Assembly (NCBI GenBank): GCA_024742935.1 | Contig: JANSXN010000015.1 | Location: forward strand, 1 to 48,105 | DNA length: 48,105 nucleotides | Direction: 5' to 3' | Source: Flavobacteriaceae bacterium | GTDB lineage: Bacteria; Bacteroidota; Bacteroidia; Flavobacteriales; Flavobacteriaceae | In this document: piece by piece, positions 8,496 through 18,296 of the stretch | Layout of the letters: every line of letters starts with the position of its first letter | Numbering within the stretch: position 1 is the first letter of the stretch | Position numbers and translations under genes: made by a program | Notes under the pieces: model-generated | What the model saw: the letters and a program-made list of their open reading frames with translations, nothing else | What the model was told of the DNA's origin: nothing | The model's database searches: none

Positions 8496-9506
8496 TTATT
8501 CCATCACAGAAAAATCACCTAAACTCAAGGATGTAAAGTTTCCATCAAAGATAACGTGATTCCCTATCATTGCATTGTCTAAACTGGCATTTTTAATTGT
8601 AGTGTTGGTTTGTATCAAGCTGTTTTTGATTGTGCTGTCCTCGACGATACAACCGTCACCCAATGAAACATTGGGGCCAATAGTTGCATTTTTCAAAGTT
8701 ACATTATCACCAATATAACAAGGCTCGATGATGGTAGCATTGTCTTCTTTGATTTTACTCGATATCAGCGGCATGCCTTCATTTGAAAGGTGATTGAGCA
8801 TTCGAGTATTGGTTTCTACCGTGACATTTTTATTGCCACAATCCATCCATTCATCAATTTTTCCGGGCACGAAAACTTTTCCTTGCTGCATCATTGCTTT
8901 GATACCGTCATTGATTTGGTACTCACCGCCGTGAGTTAAATTGGCATCCAGTACTTTTTGCAATTCGTCTTTTAAAACTGAAGCTTCTTTGAAATAATAA
9001 ATTCCAATAACAGCCAAATTGGAAACGAAATCTTGAGGTTTTTCAACAAGTCCTGTGATGTGATTGTTTTCGCTTAAGCTCACCACACCATATTGTGAAG
9101 GATTTTGTACTTCTTTAACCCAAATAACGCTGTCTGCTTTTTCATCCAATTGAAAATCAGCCCTGAAAAGGGTATCTGCATAAGCAATCACACAAGGACC
9201 ACTCAGCGAATCCTTAGCGCACATAATCGCATGACCGGTGCCTAGGGGTTTGTCCTGATAGTAAATAGTTCCCTTTGCACCCATTGTTTTTGCAATATCA
9301 AGCAGGTTTTCTTCTACTTCTTTTCCAAAATCTTCAGCGATGATAAAGGCCACTTCTTCAATTTTTCTATTCAAAACTTTAGCGATGTCTTTTACCAATC
9401 GATGTACAATGGGTTTTCCCGCTACCGGAATTAAGGGTTTTGGAACCGTAAGAGTGTGGGGTCTGAGGCGGCTTCCGCGGCCTGCCATGGGTACGATTAT
9501 TTTCAT
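8496..9506 (-). CDS. Sugar-phosphate nucleotidyltransferase with left-handed beta-helix
   Basis: 336 aa. The N-terminal NTP_transferase domain begins MKIIVPMAGRGSRLRPHTLT and continues PKPLIPVAGKPIVHRL, the nucleotide-binding loop and the conserved Lys. TGHAIMCAKDSLSGP and IAYADTLF follow. From about residue 245 hexapeptide repeats form a left-handed beta-helix (IEPCYIGDNVTLKNATIGPN). The enzyme activates a sugar-1-phosphate to an NDP-sugar (glucose-1-phosphate thymidylyl- or uridylyltransferase group). The substrate cannot be fixed from sequence alone. It is far from the main polysaccharide locus but close to a flippase gene. Confidence 0.85.
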   Translation of the reverse strand: MKIIVPMAGRGSRLRPHTLTVPKPLIPVAGKPIVHRLVKDIAKVLNRKIEEVAFIIAEDFGKEVEENLLDIAKTMGAKGTIYYQDKPLGTGHAIMCAKDSLSGPCVIAYADTLFRADFQLDEKADSVIWVKEVQNPSQYGVVSLSENNHITGLVEKPQDFVSNLAVIGIYYFKEASVLKDELQKVLDANLTHGGEYQINDGIKAMMQQGKVFVPGKIDEWMDCGNKNVTVETNTRMLNHLSNEGMPLISSKIKEDNATIIEPCYIGDNVTLKNATIGPNVSLGDGCIVEDSTIKNSLIQTNTTIKNASLDNAMIGNHVIFDGNFTSLSLGDFSVME

Positions 9507-9510
9507 TACT

Positions 9511-9545
9511 TAGACTTTAGTTTTGAGATATTAGACATAAGACTT
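9511..9545 (+). repeat. Degenerate heptamer tandem repeat, five units
   Basis: Five consecutive 7-bp units fill the gap between dut and the nucleotidyltransferase gene. Each has A-G at positions 2-3 (TAGACTT, TAGTTTT, GAGATAT, TAGACAT, AAGACTT). Similar arrays occur at 13023-13057, 22116-22150 and 23232-23252. Confidence 0.6.
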
Positions 9546-9980
9546 TTATTTTACTCCTGTGCTTCCAAAACCACCTTCTCCTCGAGAAGTTTCCGAAAGT
9601 GACTCTACTTCCATCCATTGAGCACGCTCGTGTTTTGCGATAACTAACTGGGCAATGCGTTCACCATTTTCAATGGTAAAAGCCTCATTTGACAGATTAA
9701 CAAGTATCACACCAATCTCCCCGCGATAATCTGCATCGATGGTTCCGGGAGCGTTTAAGACAGTTACTCCTTTTTTTGCTGCCAAGCCACTTCGCGGCCT
9801 TACTTGCGCTTCTGTGCCCACAGGAAGCTCTATAAAGAGCCCGGTTTTAATGATAGCTCGCTCTAAGGGCTGTAAGGTGACAGACTCTTGAATAAAAGCG
9901 CGTAAATCCATTCCCGCAGAAGCAATGGTTTCATAATGGGGTAGCTCATGGTTTGATTTGTTAATAATCTTTATGGTCAT
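9546..9980 (-). CDS. dut: dUTP diphosphatase
   Basis: 144 aa, the usual size of the trimeric enzyme. It hydrolyses dUTP to dUMP and diphosphate, which keeps uracil out of DNA and feeds thymidylate synthesis. All five dUTPase motifs are present: AGMDLRA (motif 1), [11 protein letters not shown] (2), [17 protein letters not shown] (3), GERIAQLVI (4) and the C-terminal [10 protein letters not shown] (5), which closes over the active site. The ATG overlaps the stop of the flippase gene by 4 nt (ATGA). Confidence 0.97.
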   Translation of the reverse strand: MTIKIINKSNHELPHYETIASAGMDLRAFIQESVTLQPLERAIIKTGLFIELPVGTEAQVRPRSGLAAKKGVTVLNAPGTIDADYRGEIGVILVNLSNEAFTIENGERIAQLVIAKHERAQWMEVESLSETSRGEGGFGSTGVK

Positions 9981-11431
9981 TTTTTAAATCTTAAAATTTG
10001 TTGAACAGCTTGCTTTTCCTGAACAAGTACCAAAGTTAAAAAAGCGATCCATAAGGGAATAGTAATCGCATAAGTATTTTTGAGAATATAGAAACAAATT
10101 GCTGATATAAGGATAGAGCCAAAGAAATACAAGCTTATTTTTTTTATCGCATATGGAATAGGAAAATATTTTTGACCAAAATAATAAGAAAGCAACATCA
10201 TAGTCCCATAAGCCGCCACAGTCGCGATGGCAGAGCCCATAAAACTCATAGTGGGAATCAATAAAAAGTTCACACTTAGCGTGATTACAGCACCAAAAAT
10301 GGATATATAGGCTCCAAACTTAGTGCGATCAGTAATTTTATACCAAACAGAAAGATTGTGATAAATACCTAAACAAAAATTTGCCAGCAAAATCAACGGT
10401 ACAATTTGCATCGCCACCCAATAGTCAGTGTCACGAATGAGGATGATTTTCAACACATCTGCAAAAACAACCACTGTAAGTAAAATAACCGCCCCAAAAG
10501 CAATAAAATAACGGGTAATCAAAGCATAGGTCTCAGGCGCATTTTTTTCTTTCGCTTGACTAAAGAAGAAAGGTTCAATTCCCAGCCTGAACGCTGTCGC
10601 GAAAAGGGTCATAAAAATGGCCAGTTTGTAACAAGCAGCATAAGCACCAACCGCTTCCTCTGCAATATCAGATGGAAGTAACCAACCCAAAAGAATCCTG
10701 TCAAAGGCTTCATTAATCGCAAAAGCAATTCCTGCAATTAATATTGGAATTGCATACCGCATCATTTCTTTCCAAAGCGGTTTACTGAATTTATATATGG
10801 TTTTAAAATAAAACGGAAGCAAAAGTAAAAATGTGATTGCACTCGCCGCCACCATCGAGATGAAAATATAAGAAATTTCATATTCTGCTATATACAACTT
10901 TCCGAAAAAATCATCAGATGCCATTTGAGGAAGTGCAACTAGGAAAAAAACATTCAACCCTAAATTCACAATGACATTGAAAATCTTAATCACAGCATAG
11001 CGCACAGGTTGTTCATTGGCTCTCAACCACGCAAATGGAATAATAACCAGTGCATCGAGTGTGAGAACAAGTATTGTAAACGTGATATATTCAACAGGAA
11101 TGCCCGAAAGCGCTGAAAGGCCATGTCTAAAAGTAAACGCTGCAACTAAAAACAGCAGCGAACTAAAAATAAGTGAAATTGTTGCGGTTGAAACGACTGT
11201 TTTTTTATCCTGCTCTTTAGTAAAAAACCTAAAAAATGCTGTTTCCATTCCGTATGCCAGAATTACATTAAAGAGGATAATCCAGGAGAAAATGATGGAA
11301 ATTTCGCCATACTCCTTAACGGGAAGCACTGCAGTGTACAACGGGACTAAAAGAAAACTAAGCATTCTGGGCAATACTGTTGCCAGACCATAAATAAAAG
11401 TGTGTTGAAAGAGTTTTTTTAAAGCCGTCAA
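9977..11431 (-). CDS. Polysaccharide flippase-like membrane protein (MATE/Wzx superfamily)
   Basis: 484 aa with about 12-14 predicted transmembrane helices. The N-terminus [20 protein letters not shown] is typical of Bacteroidota oligosaccharide flippases, which turn lipid-linked glycans across the inner membrane. The segment [16 protein letters not shown] is another hallmark. The start is TTG at 11431. It belongs to the envelope cluster with dut and the nucleotidyltransferase, not to the main polysaccharide locus, which has its own flippase. This separate, apparently conserved location suggests a housekeeping glycan, but the substrate is unknown. Confidence 0.85.
   Translation of the reverse strand: MTALKKLFQHTFIYGLATVLPRMLSFLLVPLYTAVLPVKEYGEISIIFSWIILFNVILAYGMETAFFRFFTKEQDKKTVVSTATISLIFSSLLFLVAAFTFRHGLSALSGIPVEYITFTILVLTLDALVIIPFAWLRANEQPVRYAVIKIFNVIVNLGLNVFFLVALPQMASDDFFGKLYIAEYEISYIFISMVAASAITFLLLLPFYFKTIYKFSKPLWKEMMRYAIPILIAGIAFAINEAFDRILLGWLLPSDIAEEAVGAYAACYKLAIFMTLFATAFRLGIEPFFFSQAKEKNAPETYALITRYFIAFGAVILLTVVVFADVLKIILIRDTDYWVAMQIVPLILLANFCLGIYHNLSVWYKITDRTKFGAYISIFGAVITLSVNFLLIPTMSFMGSAIATVAAYGTMMLLSYYFGQKYFPIPYAIKKISLYFFGSILISAICFYILKNTYAITIPLWIAFLTLVLVQEKQAVQQILRFKK
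10592..10607. repeat. Diverged copy of the CGCTTTCGCGAAAGCG palindrome
   Basis: CGCTGTCGCGAAAAGG inside the flippase gene matches 13 of 16 bases of the palindrome found exactly at 25203-25218 and 46903-46918. It encodes part of FATAF. Another diverged copy (14 of 16) lies at 7768-7783 in the TPR gene. Confidence 0.35.
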
Positions 11432-11495
11432 AATCAGTAGTTGTTAGAAACGATAAATGTATTTAAAACGACTTAGTTGCGCAAAATTTTAGGGA

Positions 11496-11987
11496 TTAGT
11501 TATCATCCTGTTTTGAAGACGGGTATGCGATTACTTCTTTTTCAAATATTTTCCCAATTTTGAAATAGTGCGTTTTTGTTCCTTTTTTATATTGAACAAC
11601 TGCTTCATTTTCTTTTAAATCAAATGAAAATTTTATGGGTAATGAGGGTTTGGGGTTATCCATTTCCTTTGCCGGATTGGCGTCAAGGATGATATCTTGT
11701 TTTGGTTTTTCAACGAAAGTTGCCAAATATGTTTTGTTATTTTGAGTGTTTTGTTTTAGAATTTCTACTTTTCCTCTAAAATAAATTTTTTCAATAAGAA
11801 CATCATCTGAAATTTCAGAAAATGTGAGTGTGAAATGAATACCCTTACCGGCATCGGGTGTACCGCCAAACCATTTTTGAAAACCTGCTTCTTCTAATTT
11901 AAATGGAGGATTTTCTTGAAACATGGTCTTATTGCTGTTGCAAGATATAGTGAATATTAAAATTAATAAAAAAGTTAACGGACGCAT
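11496..11987 (-). CDS. Small putative lipoprotein
   Basis: 163 aa. The N-terminus MRPLTFLLILIFTISCNSNK is a lipoprotein signal with Cys16 in the lipobox TISC. The mature part is mostly beta-type (FHFTLTFSEIS-like strand, VEILKQNT, VQYKKGTKTHYFKIGKI). I do not recognise the family with certainty; similar small hypothetical lipoproteins are common in Flavobacteriaceae. It starts at an ATG (11987), stands alone between the flippase gene and the terminator of the ATP synthase operon, and no function can be assigned. Confidence 0.6.
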   Translation of the reverse strand: MRPLTFLLILIFTISCNSNKTMFQENPPFKLEEAGFQKWFGGTPDAGKGIHFTLTFSEISDDVLIEKIYFRGKVEILKQNTQNNKTYLATFVEKPKQDIILDANPAKEMDNPKPSLPIKFSFDLKENEAVVQYKKGTKTHYFKIGKIFEKEVIAYPSSKQDDN

Positions 11988-12038
11988 GATTTATGTTTTT
12001 AAAAGTCAGTTGCAAGTGGCGTGCCATAAAGATAATAT

Positions 12039-12075
12039 AAAAAACCCTCTCAGAGTTTTGAAACCTGAAAGGGTT
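12039..12075 (-). terminator. Intrinsic terminator of the sprE-atp operon
   Basis: Read on the minus strand, AACCCT (12075-12070) pairs with AGGGTT (12048-12043), an inner CAG/CTG pairing extends the stem, and a run of six T follows (12044-12039). It lies about 70 nt after the atpG stop, so it ends the operon. Confidence 0.75.
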
Positions 12076-12086
12076 GATTAATTTTT

Positions 12087-12160
12087 AAAATTTGGCTCTC
12101 GCCTAATTGTTCAACGCTTCGCAATTGAGAAAATTTGGCTCTCGCCTAATTGTTCAACGC
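12087..12160. repeat. 31-bp direct repeat duplicating the atpG 3' end
   Basis: The 31-bp sequence beginning AAAATTTGGCTCTCGCC occurs at 12087-12117 and again, identical, at 12130-12160, with a 43-bp period. The second copy contains the last codons and stop of atpG; the first lies between that stop and the terminator. Confidence 0.9.
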
Positions 12161-13015
12161 CTCAGCTCCACCAACAATTTCAAGGATTTCATTGGTAATC
12201 GAAGCCTGACGTGCCTTGTTGTAAGATAATTTAAGTGCATCTCTAAGCTCAGTAGCGTTGTCTGTTGCTTTGTGCATGGCCGTCATACGTGCACCGTGCT
12301 CACTCGCTACAGAATCTCTAATGCCTGTAAATAACTGTGTTTTTAGACTTTTAGGAATTAATTGCTCAACAATTTCTTCTTTGGAAGGTTCAAAAATATA
12401 ATCCTGATTCTTCATTGAAGGGGCTACTTCAGTAGTTTCCATAGGCACGATTGGAAGGAATTGCTCTTTGGCAACAATTTGGGTAGCAGCATTTTTAAAC
12501 TGGTTATATACCAATATGATTTTGTCATACTGCCCTGAAGTAAACAACTCCATCAATTTTTCTGCAATGATAGAAACATTTTCAAAGTTAAGATCTTCAA
12601 AAATTTCGTTGTTGTTTTCAGCAATGGTATGGGTTTTCTTTAATATGTCATTTCCCTTTTTACCTAGAGTGAAAAAATCTACTTTTTTGCCTGAAAAACC
12701 TGCGGCAATCGTTTTGGCTTCCTTGACAATATTTGAATTAAATGCTCCTGCTAGCCCTCTGTTTGAAGTGATGGCAACAATCAAAACACTTTTTACTTCG
12801 CGTTGATTGGCATATTTACTTCCACTGTCGCCTTCAAGGGTAGCGCTTAAGCTTTGTAATAATTGCGTTAATTTATCAGCATAAGGACGCATAGCGGTAA
12901 TTGCATCTTGCGCTTTCTTCAGTTTTGCAGCAGACACCATTTTCATGGCGCTGGTAATCTGCATCGTTGAAGATACTGATGTAATCCTGTTGCGTATTTC
13001 TTTTAAGTTTGCCAT
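12146..13015 (-). CDS. atpG: ATP synthase F1 subunit gamma
   Basis: 289 aa. The gamma subunit is the central shaft of F1 that turns inside the alpha3beta3 ring. The N-terminal helix is characteristic (MANLKEIRNRITSVSSTMQI, then TSAMKMVSAAKLKKAQ), and the C-terminal helix matches too (ATDNATELRDALKLSYNKAR, then ASITNEILEIVGGAEAL). It is the last gene of the operon in this window, 72 nt after atpA, and the genes for beta and epsilon do not follow. The 3' end is part of a 31-bp tandem duplication, and an inverted repeat lies in the gap to atpA. Confidence 0.97.
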   Translation of the reverse strand: MANLKEIRNRITSVSSTMQITSAMKMVSAAKLKKAQDAITAMRPYADKLTQLLQSLSATLEGDSGSKYANQREVKSVLIVAITSNRGLAGAFNSNIVKEAKTIAAGFSGKKVDFFTLGKKGNDILKKTHTIAENNNEIFEDLNFENVSIIAEKLMELFTSGQYDKIILVYNQFKNAATQIVAKEQFLPIVPMETTEVAPSMKNQDYIFEPSKEEIVEQLIPKSLKTQLFTGIRDSVASEHGARMTAMHKATDNATELRDALKLSYNKARQASITNEILEIVGGAEALNN

Positions 13016-13022
13016 TTTAATA

Positions 13023-13078
13023 GAGTATCAAGTATTAAGTATTGAGTATTAAGAAACGTCTCTGTCTTAATACTCAAT
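13023..13078. repeat. Heptamer array and 14-bp inverted repeat between atpA and atpG
   Basis: 13023-13057 holds heptamers with A-G at positions 2-3 (GAGTATC, AAGTATT twice, GAGTATT, then AAGAAAC). ATTGAGTATTAAGA (13041-13054) is also the left arm of a perfect 14-bp inverted repeat whose right arm is 13065-13078; the loop is 10 nt. In RNA this would be a strong hairpin inside the operon. Confidence 0.75.
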
Positions 13079-13087
13079 TACTCAAAT

Positions 13088-14665
13088 CTAATTGTATTTC
13101 GCAGAAAGCTCCTTTGCAACATTGGCAAGTGTATCCATTACCTCATCGGTTAATTTACCTGCTTTGATATCGTCAAGGATGTTTCTGTGTTTTGCGTTTA
13201 GAAATTCGATATACTGAGTTTCAAATTCTTTGACCTTATCTACAGGAACACTTCTCAACAAGTTTTTAGAACCTGCATAAATAATTGCCACCTGATCTTC
13301 AACAGTAAACGGACTTGCTTCTGCTTGCTTTAGTATCTCAACGTTGCGTTTTCCTTTTTCGATAACGTTCATCGTCGCAGCATCAAGGTCTGAACCAAAT
13401 TTAGCAAACGCTTCCAATTCGCGGTATTGTGCCTGATCCAGTTTTAGTGTACCTGCTACTTTCTTCATCGATTTAATCTGAGCGTTACCACCCACACGTG
13501 ATACCGAAATACCCACGTTAATTGCCGGACGGACACCTGCGTTAAATAAATCTGATTCAAGGAAAATCTGACCGTCTGTAATCGAAATTACGTTAGTAGG
13601 GATATATGCTGAAACGTCACCTGCTTGTGTTTCAATAATAGGTAATGCTGTTAATGAGCCACCACCTTTTACTTTGTCTTTTAAAACATCGGGAAGGTCA
13701 TTCATGTTTTTTGCAATGCCATCATCGTTGATGATTTTAGCTGAACGCTCTAACAATCTTGAGTGAAGGTAGAAAACGTCACCGGGGTATGCTTCACGTC
13801 CCGGAGGTCTTCTTAAAAGAAGTGAAACCTCACGATATGCAACAGCTTGCTTTGATAAATCATCATAAATAATTAATGCAGGACGACCTGTGTCTCTAAA
13901 GTATTCACCAATTGCAGCCCCAGCAAAAGGAGCATATACCTGCATAGGAGCAGGGTCACTCGCATTTGCAGCAACAATTGTAGTGTATGCCATCGCACCT
14001 TTGTCTTCAAGGACTTTAGCAATGTTTGCAACAGTTGATGCTTTTTGACCAATGGCTACATAGATACAATACACCGGCTCACCGGCATCATAAAACTCTT
14101 TTTGATTGATAATGGTATCGATACAAACCGTGGTTTTACCCGTTTGACGGTCACCAATTACCAATTCACGCTGACCTCTTCCAACCGGAATCATCGCGTC
14201 AATCGCCTTAATACCTGTTTGAAGTGGCTCAGTTACGGGCTCTCTGTAAATTACACCGGGCGCTTTGCGCTCAAGCGGCAATTCATACGTTTCGCCAACG
14301 ATAGGTCCTTTTCCGTCAATTGGAATACCAAGTGTGTCAACGACACGTCCTGTGATTCCTTCACCCACTTTGATAGATGCGATGCGTTGTGTGCGTTTTA
14401 CAACAGAGCCTTCTTTAATAGCTTTAGAAGGTCCTAAAAGTACCACCCCAACGTTGTCTTCCTCGAGGTTAAGTACAATTCCTTCCAAACCACCGCCAAA
14501 CTCAACAAGTTCGCCGTATTGTACATTTGAAAGTCCATACACACGGGCAATACCATCACCCACGGTTAAAACAGTTCCTACTTCATCAAGGGAAGCTGAT
14601 GCTTCAAATCCTGAAAGTTGTTTCTTTAAAATTGCTGATACTTCAGCCGGTTTTACTTCTGCCAT
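13088..14665 (-). CDS. atpA: ATP synthase F1 subunit alpha
   Basis: 525 aa. The non-catalytic nucleotide-binding subunit of F1. The Walker A loop is GDRQTGKT at residues 171-178. The beta-barrel N-terminal domain ([20 protein letters not shown]) and the [15 protein letters not shown] segment carrying the arginine finger are intact, as are the helical C-terminal domain and the segment [20 protein letters not shown]-like [20 protein letters not shown]. It lies between atpH (40 nt upstream) and atpG. No unusual features in the protein. Confidence 0.98.
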   Translation of the reverse strand: MAEVKPAEVSAILKKQLSGFEASASLDEVGTVLTVGDGIARVYGLSNVQYGELVEFGGGLEGIVLNLEEDNVGVVLLGPSKAIKEGSVVKRTQRIASIKVGEGITGRVVDTLGIPIDGKGPIVGETYELPLERKAPGVIYREPVTEPLQTGIKAIDAMIPVGRGQRELVIGDRQTGKTTVCIDTIINQKEFYDAGEPVYCIYVAIGQKASTVANIAKVLEDKGAMAYTTIVAANASDPAPMQVYAPFAGAAIGEYFRDTGRPALIIYDDLSKQAVAYREVSLLLRRPPGREAYPGDVFYLHSRLLERSAKIINDDGIAKNMNDLPDVLKDKVKGGGSLTALPIIETQAGDVSAYIPTNVISITDGQIFLESDLFNAGVRPAINVGISVSRVGGNAQIKSMKKVAGTLKLDQAQYRELEAFAKFGSDLDAATMNVIEKGKRNVEILKQAEASPFTVEDQVAIIYAGSKNLLRSVPVDKVKEFETQYIEFLNAKHRNILDDIKAGKLTDEVMDTLANVAKELSAKYN

Positions 14666-14705
14666 TGTATTAAAATATAAAGTTAAAGTCGTCTATGACG
14701 CTTTT

Positions 14706-15245
14706 TTAATTATATGCTTGTTTAAATTCTTTTCTTAATTCTTCAAAGTTGTTTGCAATACTTGCATCATATTGAGTGTCCCCTACACGTAAAACAAATC
14801 CACCAATAATTGCAGGATCTACCTTGTTAACAAGAGTAACTTCAGTTGCTCCGGTGAGTTCTTTTACTTTAACCAACACTTTTTGTTCCAATGCATTATC
14901 AAGGGGAATTGCTGATGTTACAACTGCTTCTACTGCATTGATACTTGTGTTGTAAAGCGAAATATAATTTGTAGCTACCTTTTCCAAAAGACCTCCACGC
15001 TTGTTGTCAATCAAAATGTCCATTAAGCTCAAAAGGATTTCAGAGGAGTTGCTGAACACTTGTTTTAAAACAGCTCGTTTGTCTTCTTGTTTAACAACAG
15101 GGCTTTTCAACATCAATTGCATTTCTTTGCTGCCTTGAAGTGTGTTCAAAACATCTTTCATTTCCGTAAATGTCTCTTTTGAAGACCCATTCTGATTTGA
15201 AAGATCTAAAACTGCTTTTGCATATCTTATGGCTGCTCTGCTCAT
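14706..15245 (-). CDS. atpH: ATP synthase F1 subunit delta
   Basis: 179 aa. The delta (OSCP) subunit joins the peripheral stalk to the top of F1. The N-terminal segment AAIRYAKAVLDLSNQNG, the LKSPVVKQEDKRAVL motif and the C-terminal segment VDPAIIGGFVLRVGDTQYDA are typical. It starts 7 nt after the stop of atpF, in the usual order F-H-A-G. Confidence 0.96.
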   Translation of the reverse strand: MSRAAIRYAKAVLDLSNQNGSSKETFTEMKDVLNTLQGSKEMQLMLKSPVVKQEDKRAVLKQVFSNSSEILLSLMDILIDNKRGGLLEKVATNYISLYNTSINAVEAVVTSAIPLDNALEQKVLVKVKELTGATEVTLVNKVDPAIIGGFVLRVGDTQYDASIANNFEELRKEFKQAYN

Positions 15246-15252
15246 GAGTTCC

Positions 15253-15747
15253 TTAGTTTAAAGTTGCTTTTCCTAACATATCCTCTACAAGTTTTTCTTG
15301 CTGGCCTTTGTTAGAGAGTTCTTGTTTTACAACTTTTTCTGCGATTTCTAATGAGAGTGATGCAACCTGACCTTTCAGTTCAGCAATTGCTGCTTTTTTC
15401 TCGCTTTGAATGGCTTCTTGAGCCTGGGCAATCATTTTATCTGCTGATTGTTTTGCTTCTTCTTTAGCGTCAGCAATCATCTTGTTTTTCATATCGCGTG
15501 CGTCTTTCAGCATAGCTTCACGCTCTGCACGGGCTTCCTGAAGAATACGCTCATTATCTGCCTGAAGGTTTTCCATTTCGCGACGAGCGGCTTCAGCAGC
15601 AGCAAGTGCGTCTTTAATGGACTCTTCACGAGAGCTAACAGCGCCTAGAATGGGTTTCCAGGCAAATTTCTTTAATATAAAAAGGAGTATAAGGAAAGTG
15701 ATTGCCGTCCAAAATACAAGTCCAAATCCGGGAGTTACTAAATCCAT
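15253..15747 (-). CDS. atpF: ATP synthase F0 subunit b
   Basis: 164 aa. The b subunit forms the peripheral stalk. One N-terminal transmembrane helix (LVFWTAITFLILLFILKKFA) is followed by a long charged, Ala-rich coiled coil (RREMENLQADNERILQEARA). The start is the ATG at 15747. A hairpin lies in the gap upstream, between this gene and atpE. Confidence 0.96.
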   Translation of the reverse strand: MDLVTPGFGLVFWTAITFLILLFILKKFAWKPILGAVSSREESIKDALAAAEAARREMENLQADNERILQEARAEREAMLKDARDMKNKMIADAKEEAKQSADKMIAQAQEAIQSEKKAAIAELKGQVASLSLEIAEKVVKQELSNKGQQEKLVEDMLGKATLN

Positions 15748-15783
15748 TTCTATAAAGTTTTAATCATTTAAATTTATTAAAAA

Positions 15784-15812
15784 CACAGAAGCAACCAACC
15801 GTTACTTCTGTG
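15784..15812. other. Hairpin between atpE and atpF
   Basis: CACAGAAG (15784-15791) pairs perfectly with CTTCTGTG (15805-15812). Three more pairs (AAC/GTT) follow an inner C-A mismatch, leaving a 5-nt loop. On the minus (transcribed) strand it is followed by GTTTTTAATAAATTT, so it could act as a partial terminator or as a 3' stabiliser of the upstream atpB-atpE transcript. Confidence 0.7.
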
Positions 15813-15823
15813 CTTTTTGATTT

Positions 15824-17142
<1,319 letters not shown>

Positions 17143-17227
17143 TTCTTCAATAAAGTAATAATGCGTTCCTGAAAATCGGTGCAAATGTAGTAATACTAAA
17201 TGAATTGTCAAACAATAAAATACAGGT

Positions 17228-17626
17228 TTATTTCTCTTTGAGAAAAAGGGTAATGTTGATGATTTCAAAAGCCAAATAGAGAAAGTAAGGGATGAAGAAG
17301 TTAAACACTTCCAAGGTAGCATTTTCATTAGGTTTTAACAGAACCGGAAGTAAAAATACGATACAAAGGATCATTTTAAAAAGCGTTGCTCCCATAAAAA
17401 GTGGAAAGATTTGGGTTTTACCCGTTGCGTGTTTAAAATTTACAATGGTATAGACAATTAGGACGGTAATAAAGTGAAATCCATAAATAGCATAAAGTGG
17501 TATGATGAGTTTAACTTCTTCTATAAAATAAAAAGAGATATACAGATGTATTCCAAATAACAACAAGGTGAAAAGTAGCAGAAGCATAACAAAAGTAGCT
17601 TCTCTTTTTAAGAATAGCGGATTCAT
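17228..17626 (-). CDS. Four-helix membrane protein of the atp operon (AtpI-like position)
   Basis: 132 aa, four hydrophobic helices (for example TFVMLLLLFTLLLFGIHLYI, and FFIPYFLYLAFEIINITLFL near the C-terminus). It lies between atpZ and atpB, where other bacteria carry atpI, whose product helps assemble the c ring. Sequence similarity to AtpI is not obvious to me, so only the position and topology support the comparison. Its ATG overlaps the atpZ stop by 4 nt (ATGA), so it is translationally coupled. Its equivalent is commonly annotated as hypothetical in related flavobacteria. Confidence 0.7.
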   Translation of the reverse strand: MNPLFLKREATFVMLLLLFTLLLFGIHLYISFYFIEEVKLIIPLYAIYGFHFITVLIVYTIVNFKHATGKTQIFPLFMGATLFKMILCIVFLLPVLLKPNENATLEVFNFFIPYFLYLAFEIINITLFLKEK

Positions 17627-17874
17627 TCAGTGTCTTTTTTTGAAATGGACAATAGTTGTCTAATAGCTGCAAAAATAGCGATTAAAACCGAAATAAGTGA
17701 TAGCCCGGCGGTGAGTATGGGTTTTTGGGTCTCAAAGTAACCGTCAAGAAGGCTTCCTAAATAGGTGCCGCCACCAATGATTGCTATCATTTGAAAAGCA
17801 ATACCTGAATAAACTGCATAGCTGCTAAACGCTTTGCTCTGTTTTTGGTTTTGAACTTCTTTCTTGTCTTTCAA
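17623..17874 (-). CDS. AtpZ/AtpI family protein
   Basis: 83 aa. Two transmembrane helices with the AtpZ pattern: AYSGIAFQM-like start (VYSGIAFQMIAIIGGGTYLG), a Gly-rich first helix, the linker LDGYFE and a second helix ISVLIAIFAAIRQLL. AtpZ proteins accompany F-type ATPases and are thought to help assembly or Mg/Ca transport. The start is TTG at 17874; a stop lies six codons upstream (TAA) and the first in-frame ATG would cut off part of helix 1. The gene overlaps the bactofilin gene by 50 nt, an unusually long overlap. Confidence 0.8.
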   Translation of the reverse strand: MKDKKEVQNQKQSKAFSSYAVYSGIAFQMIAIIGGGTYLGSLLDGYFETQKPILTAGLSLISVLIAIFAAIRQLLSISKKDTE

Positions 17875-18295
17875 AAAGGTGATTTTGAGATTTTATCGAC
17901 TCCTGAATTTCTTCCTTTTTTTCAATTATTTGTTTTACAGAGCCTTTCATCACACAAGTTGCATTAAAAGCAGCACCGGGTTCTATGGCAAGTTTTCCTG
18001 CAACTACATCTCCATCAACCTGAGCAGTAGCTCTTAGTGTTAAAGTGCCCGTAATGGTCATATTGCCGGAAAATTTTCCTTCAATATCAGCATTTTCACA
18101 TTCCAGGGTGCCTTTAATAGTACCCGTTTCGCCCAGAACAACTTTTGAAGGTGTTTTCACATTGCCCTGAACATTTCCATCAATGCGCATGCCTGATTTT
18201 GAAATCAGATCGCCGGTGATTGAGGTTCCTTCAGTAATTCTGTTTTGTTGATTTCCAACAATAGCGGGGGCTTTGGATTTTTTGTCTGTGAACAT
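17825..18295 (-). CDS. Bactofilin (polymer-forming cytoskeletal protein)
   Basis: 156 aa. The central domain (about 20-120) is a right-handed beta-helix with regularly spaced Gly and hydrophobic residues (GDLISKSGMRIDGNVQGNVK, VVLGETGTIKGTLECENADI). Short disordered N- and C-terminal tails flank it, as in all bactofilins. These proteins polymerise without nucleotide into membrane-associated filaments used for cell shape, polarity or motility. It follows sprE by one base and overlaps atpZ by 50 nt, so it is made from the same transcript. The Pro/Lys-rich C-terminal tail (SSKPKTEQSV) is encoded in the overlap. Confidence 0.9.
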   Translation of the reverse strand: MFTDKKSKAPAIVGNQQNRITEGTSITGDLISKSGMRIDGNVQGNVKTPSKVVLGETGTIKGTLECENADIEGKFSGNMTITGTLTLRATAQVDGDVVAGKLAIEPGAAFNATCVMKGSVKQIIEKKEEIQESIKSQNHLFERQERSSKPKTEQSV

Positions 18296-18296
18296 T

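Noticed and set aside
12087-12160. CRISPR-like direct repeat
   Set aside because: Only two copies with a 12-nt spacer, and one is part of atpG.
14045-14738. Two plus-strand open frames of 130 and 157 aa opposite atpA
   Set aside because: They are antisense to a strongly conserved gene, with no promoter or recognisable domain.
17143-17328. 5' extension of the atpB reading frame by 62 codons
   Set aside because: It overlaps the 132-aa membrane protein gene, and the ATG at 17142 is followed directly by a good signal peptide.
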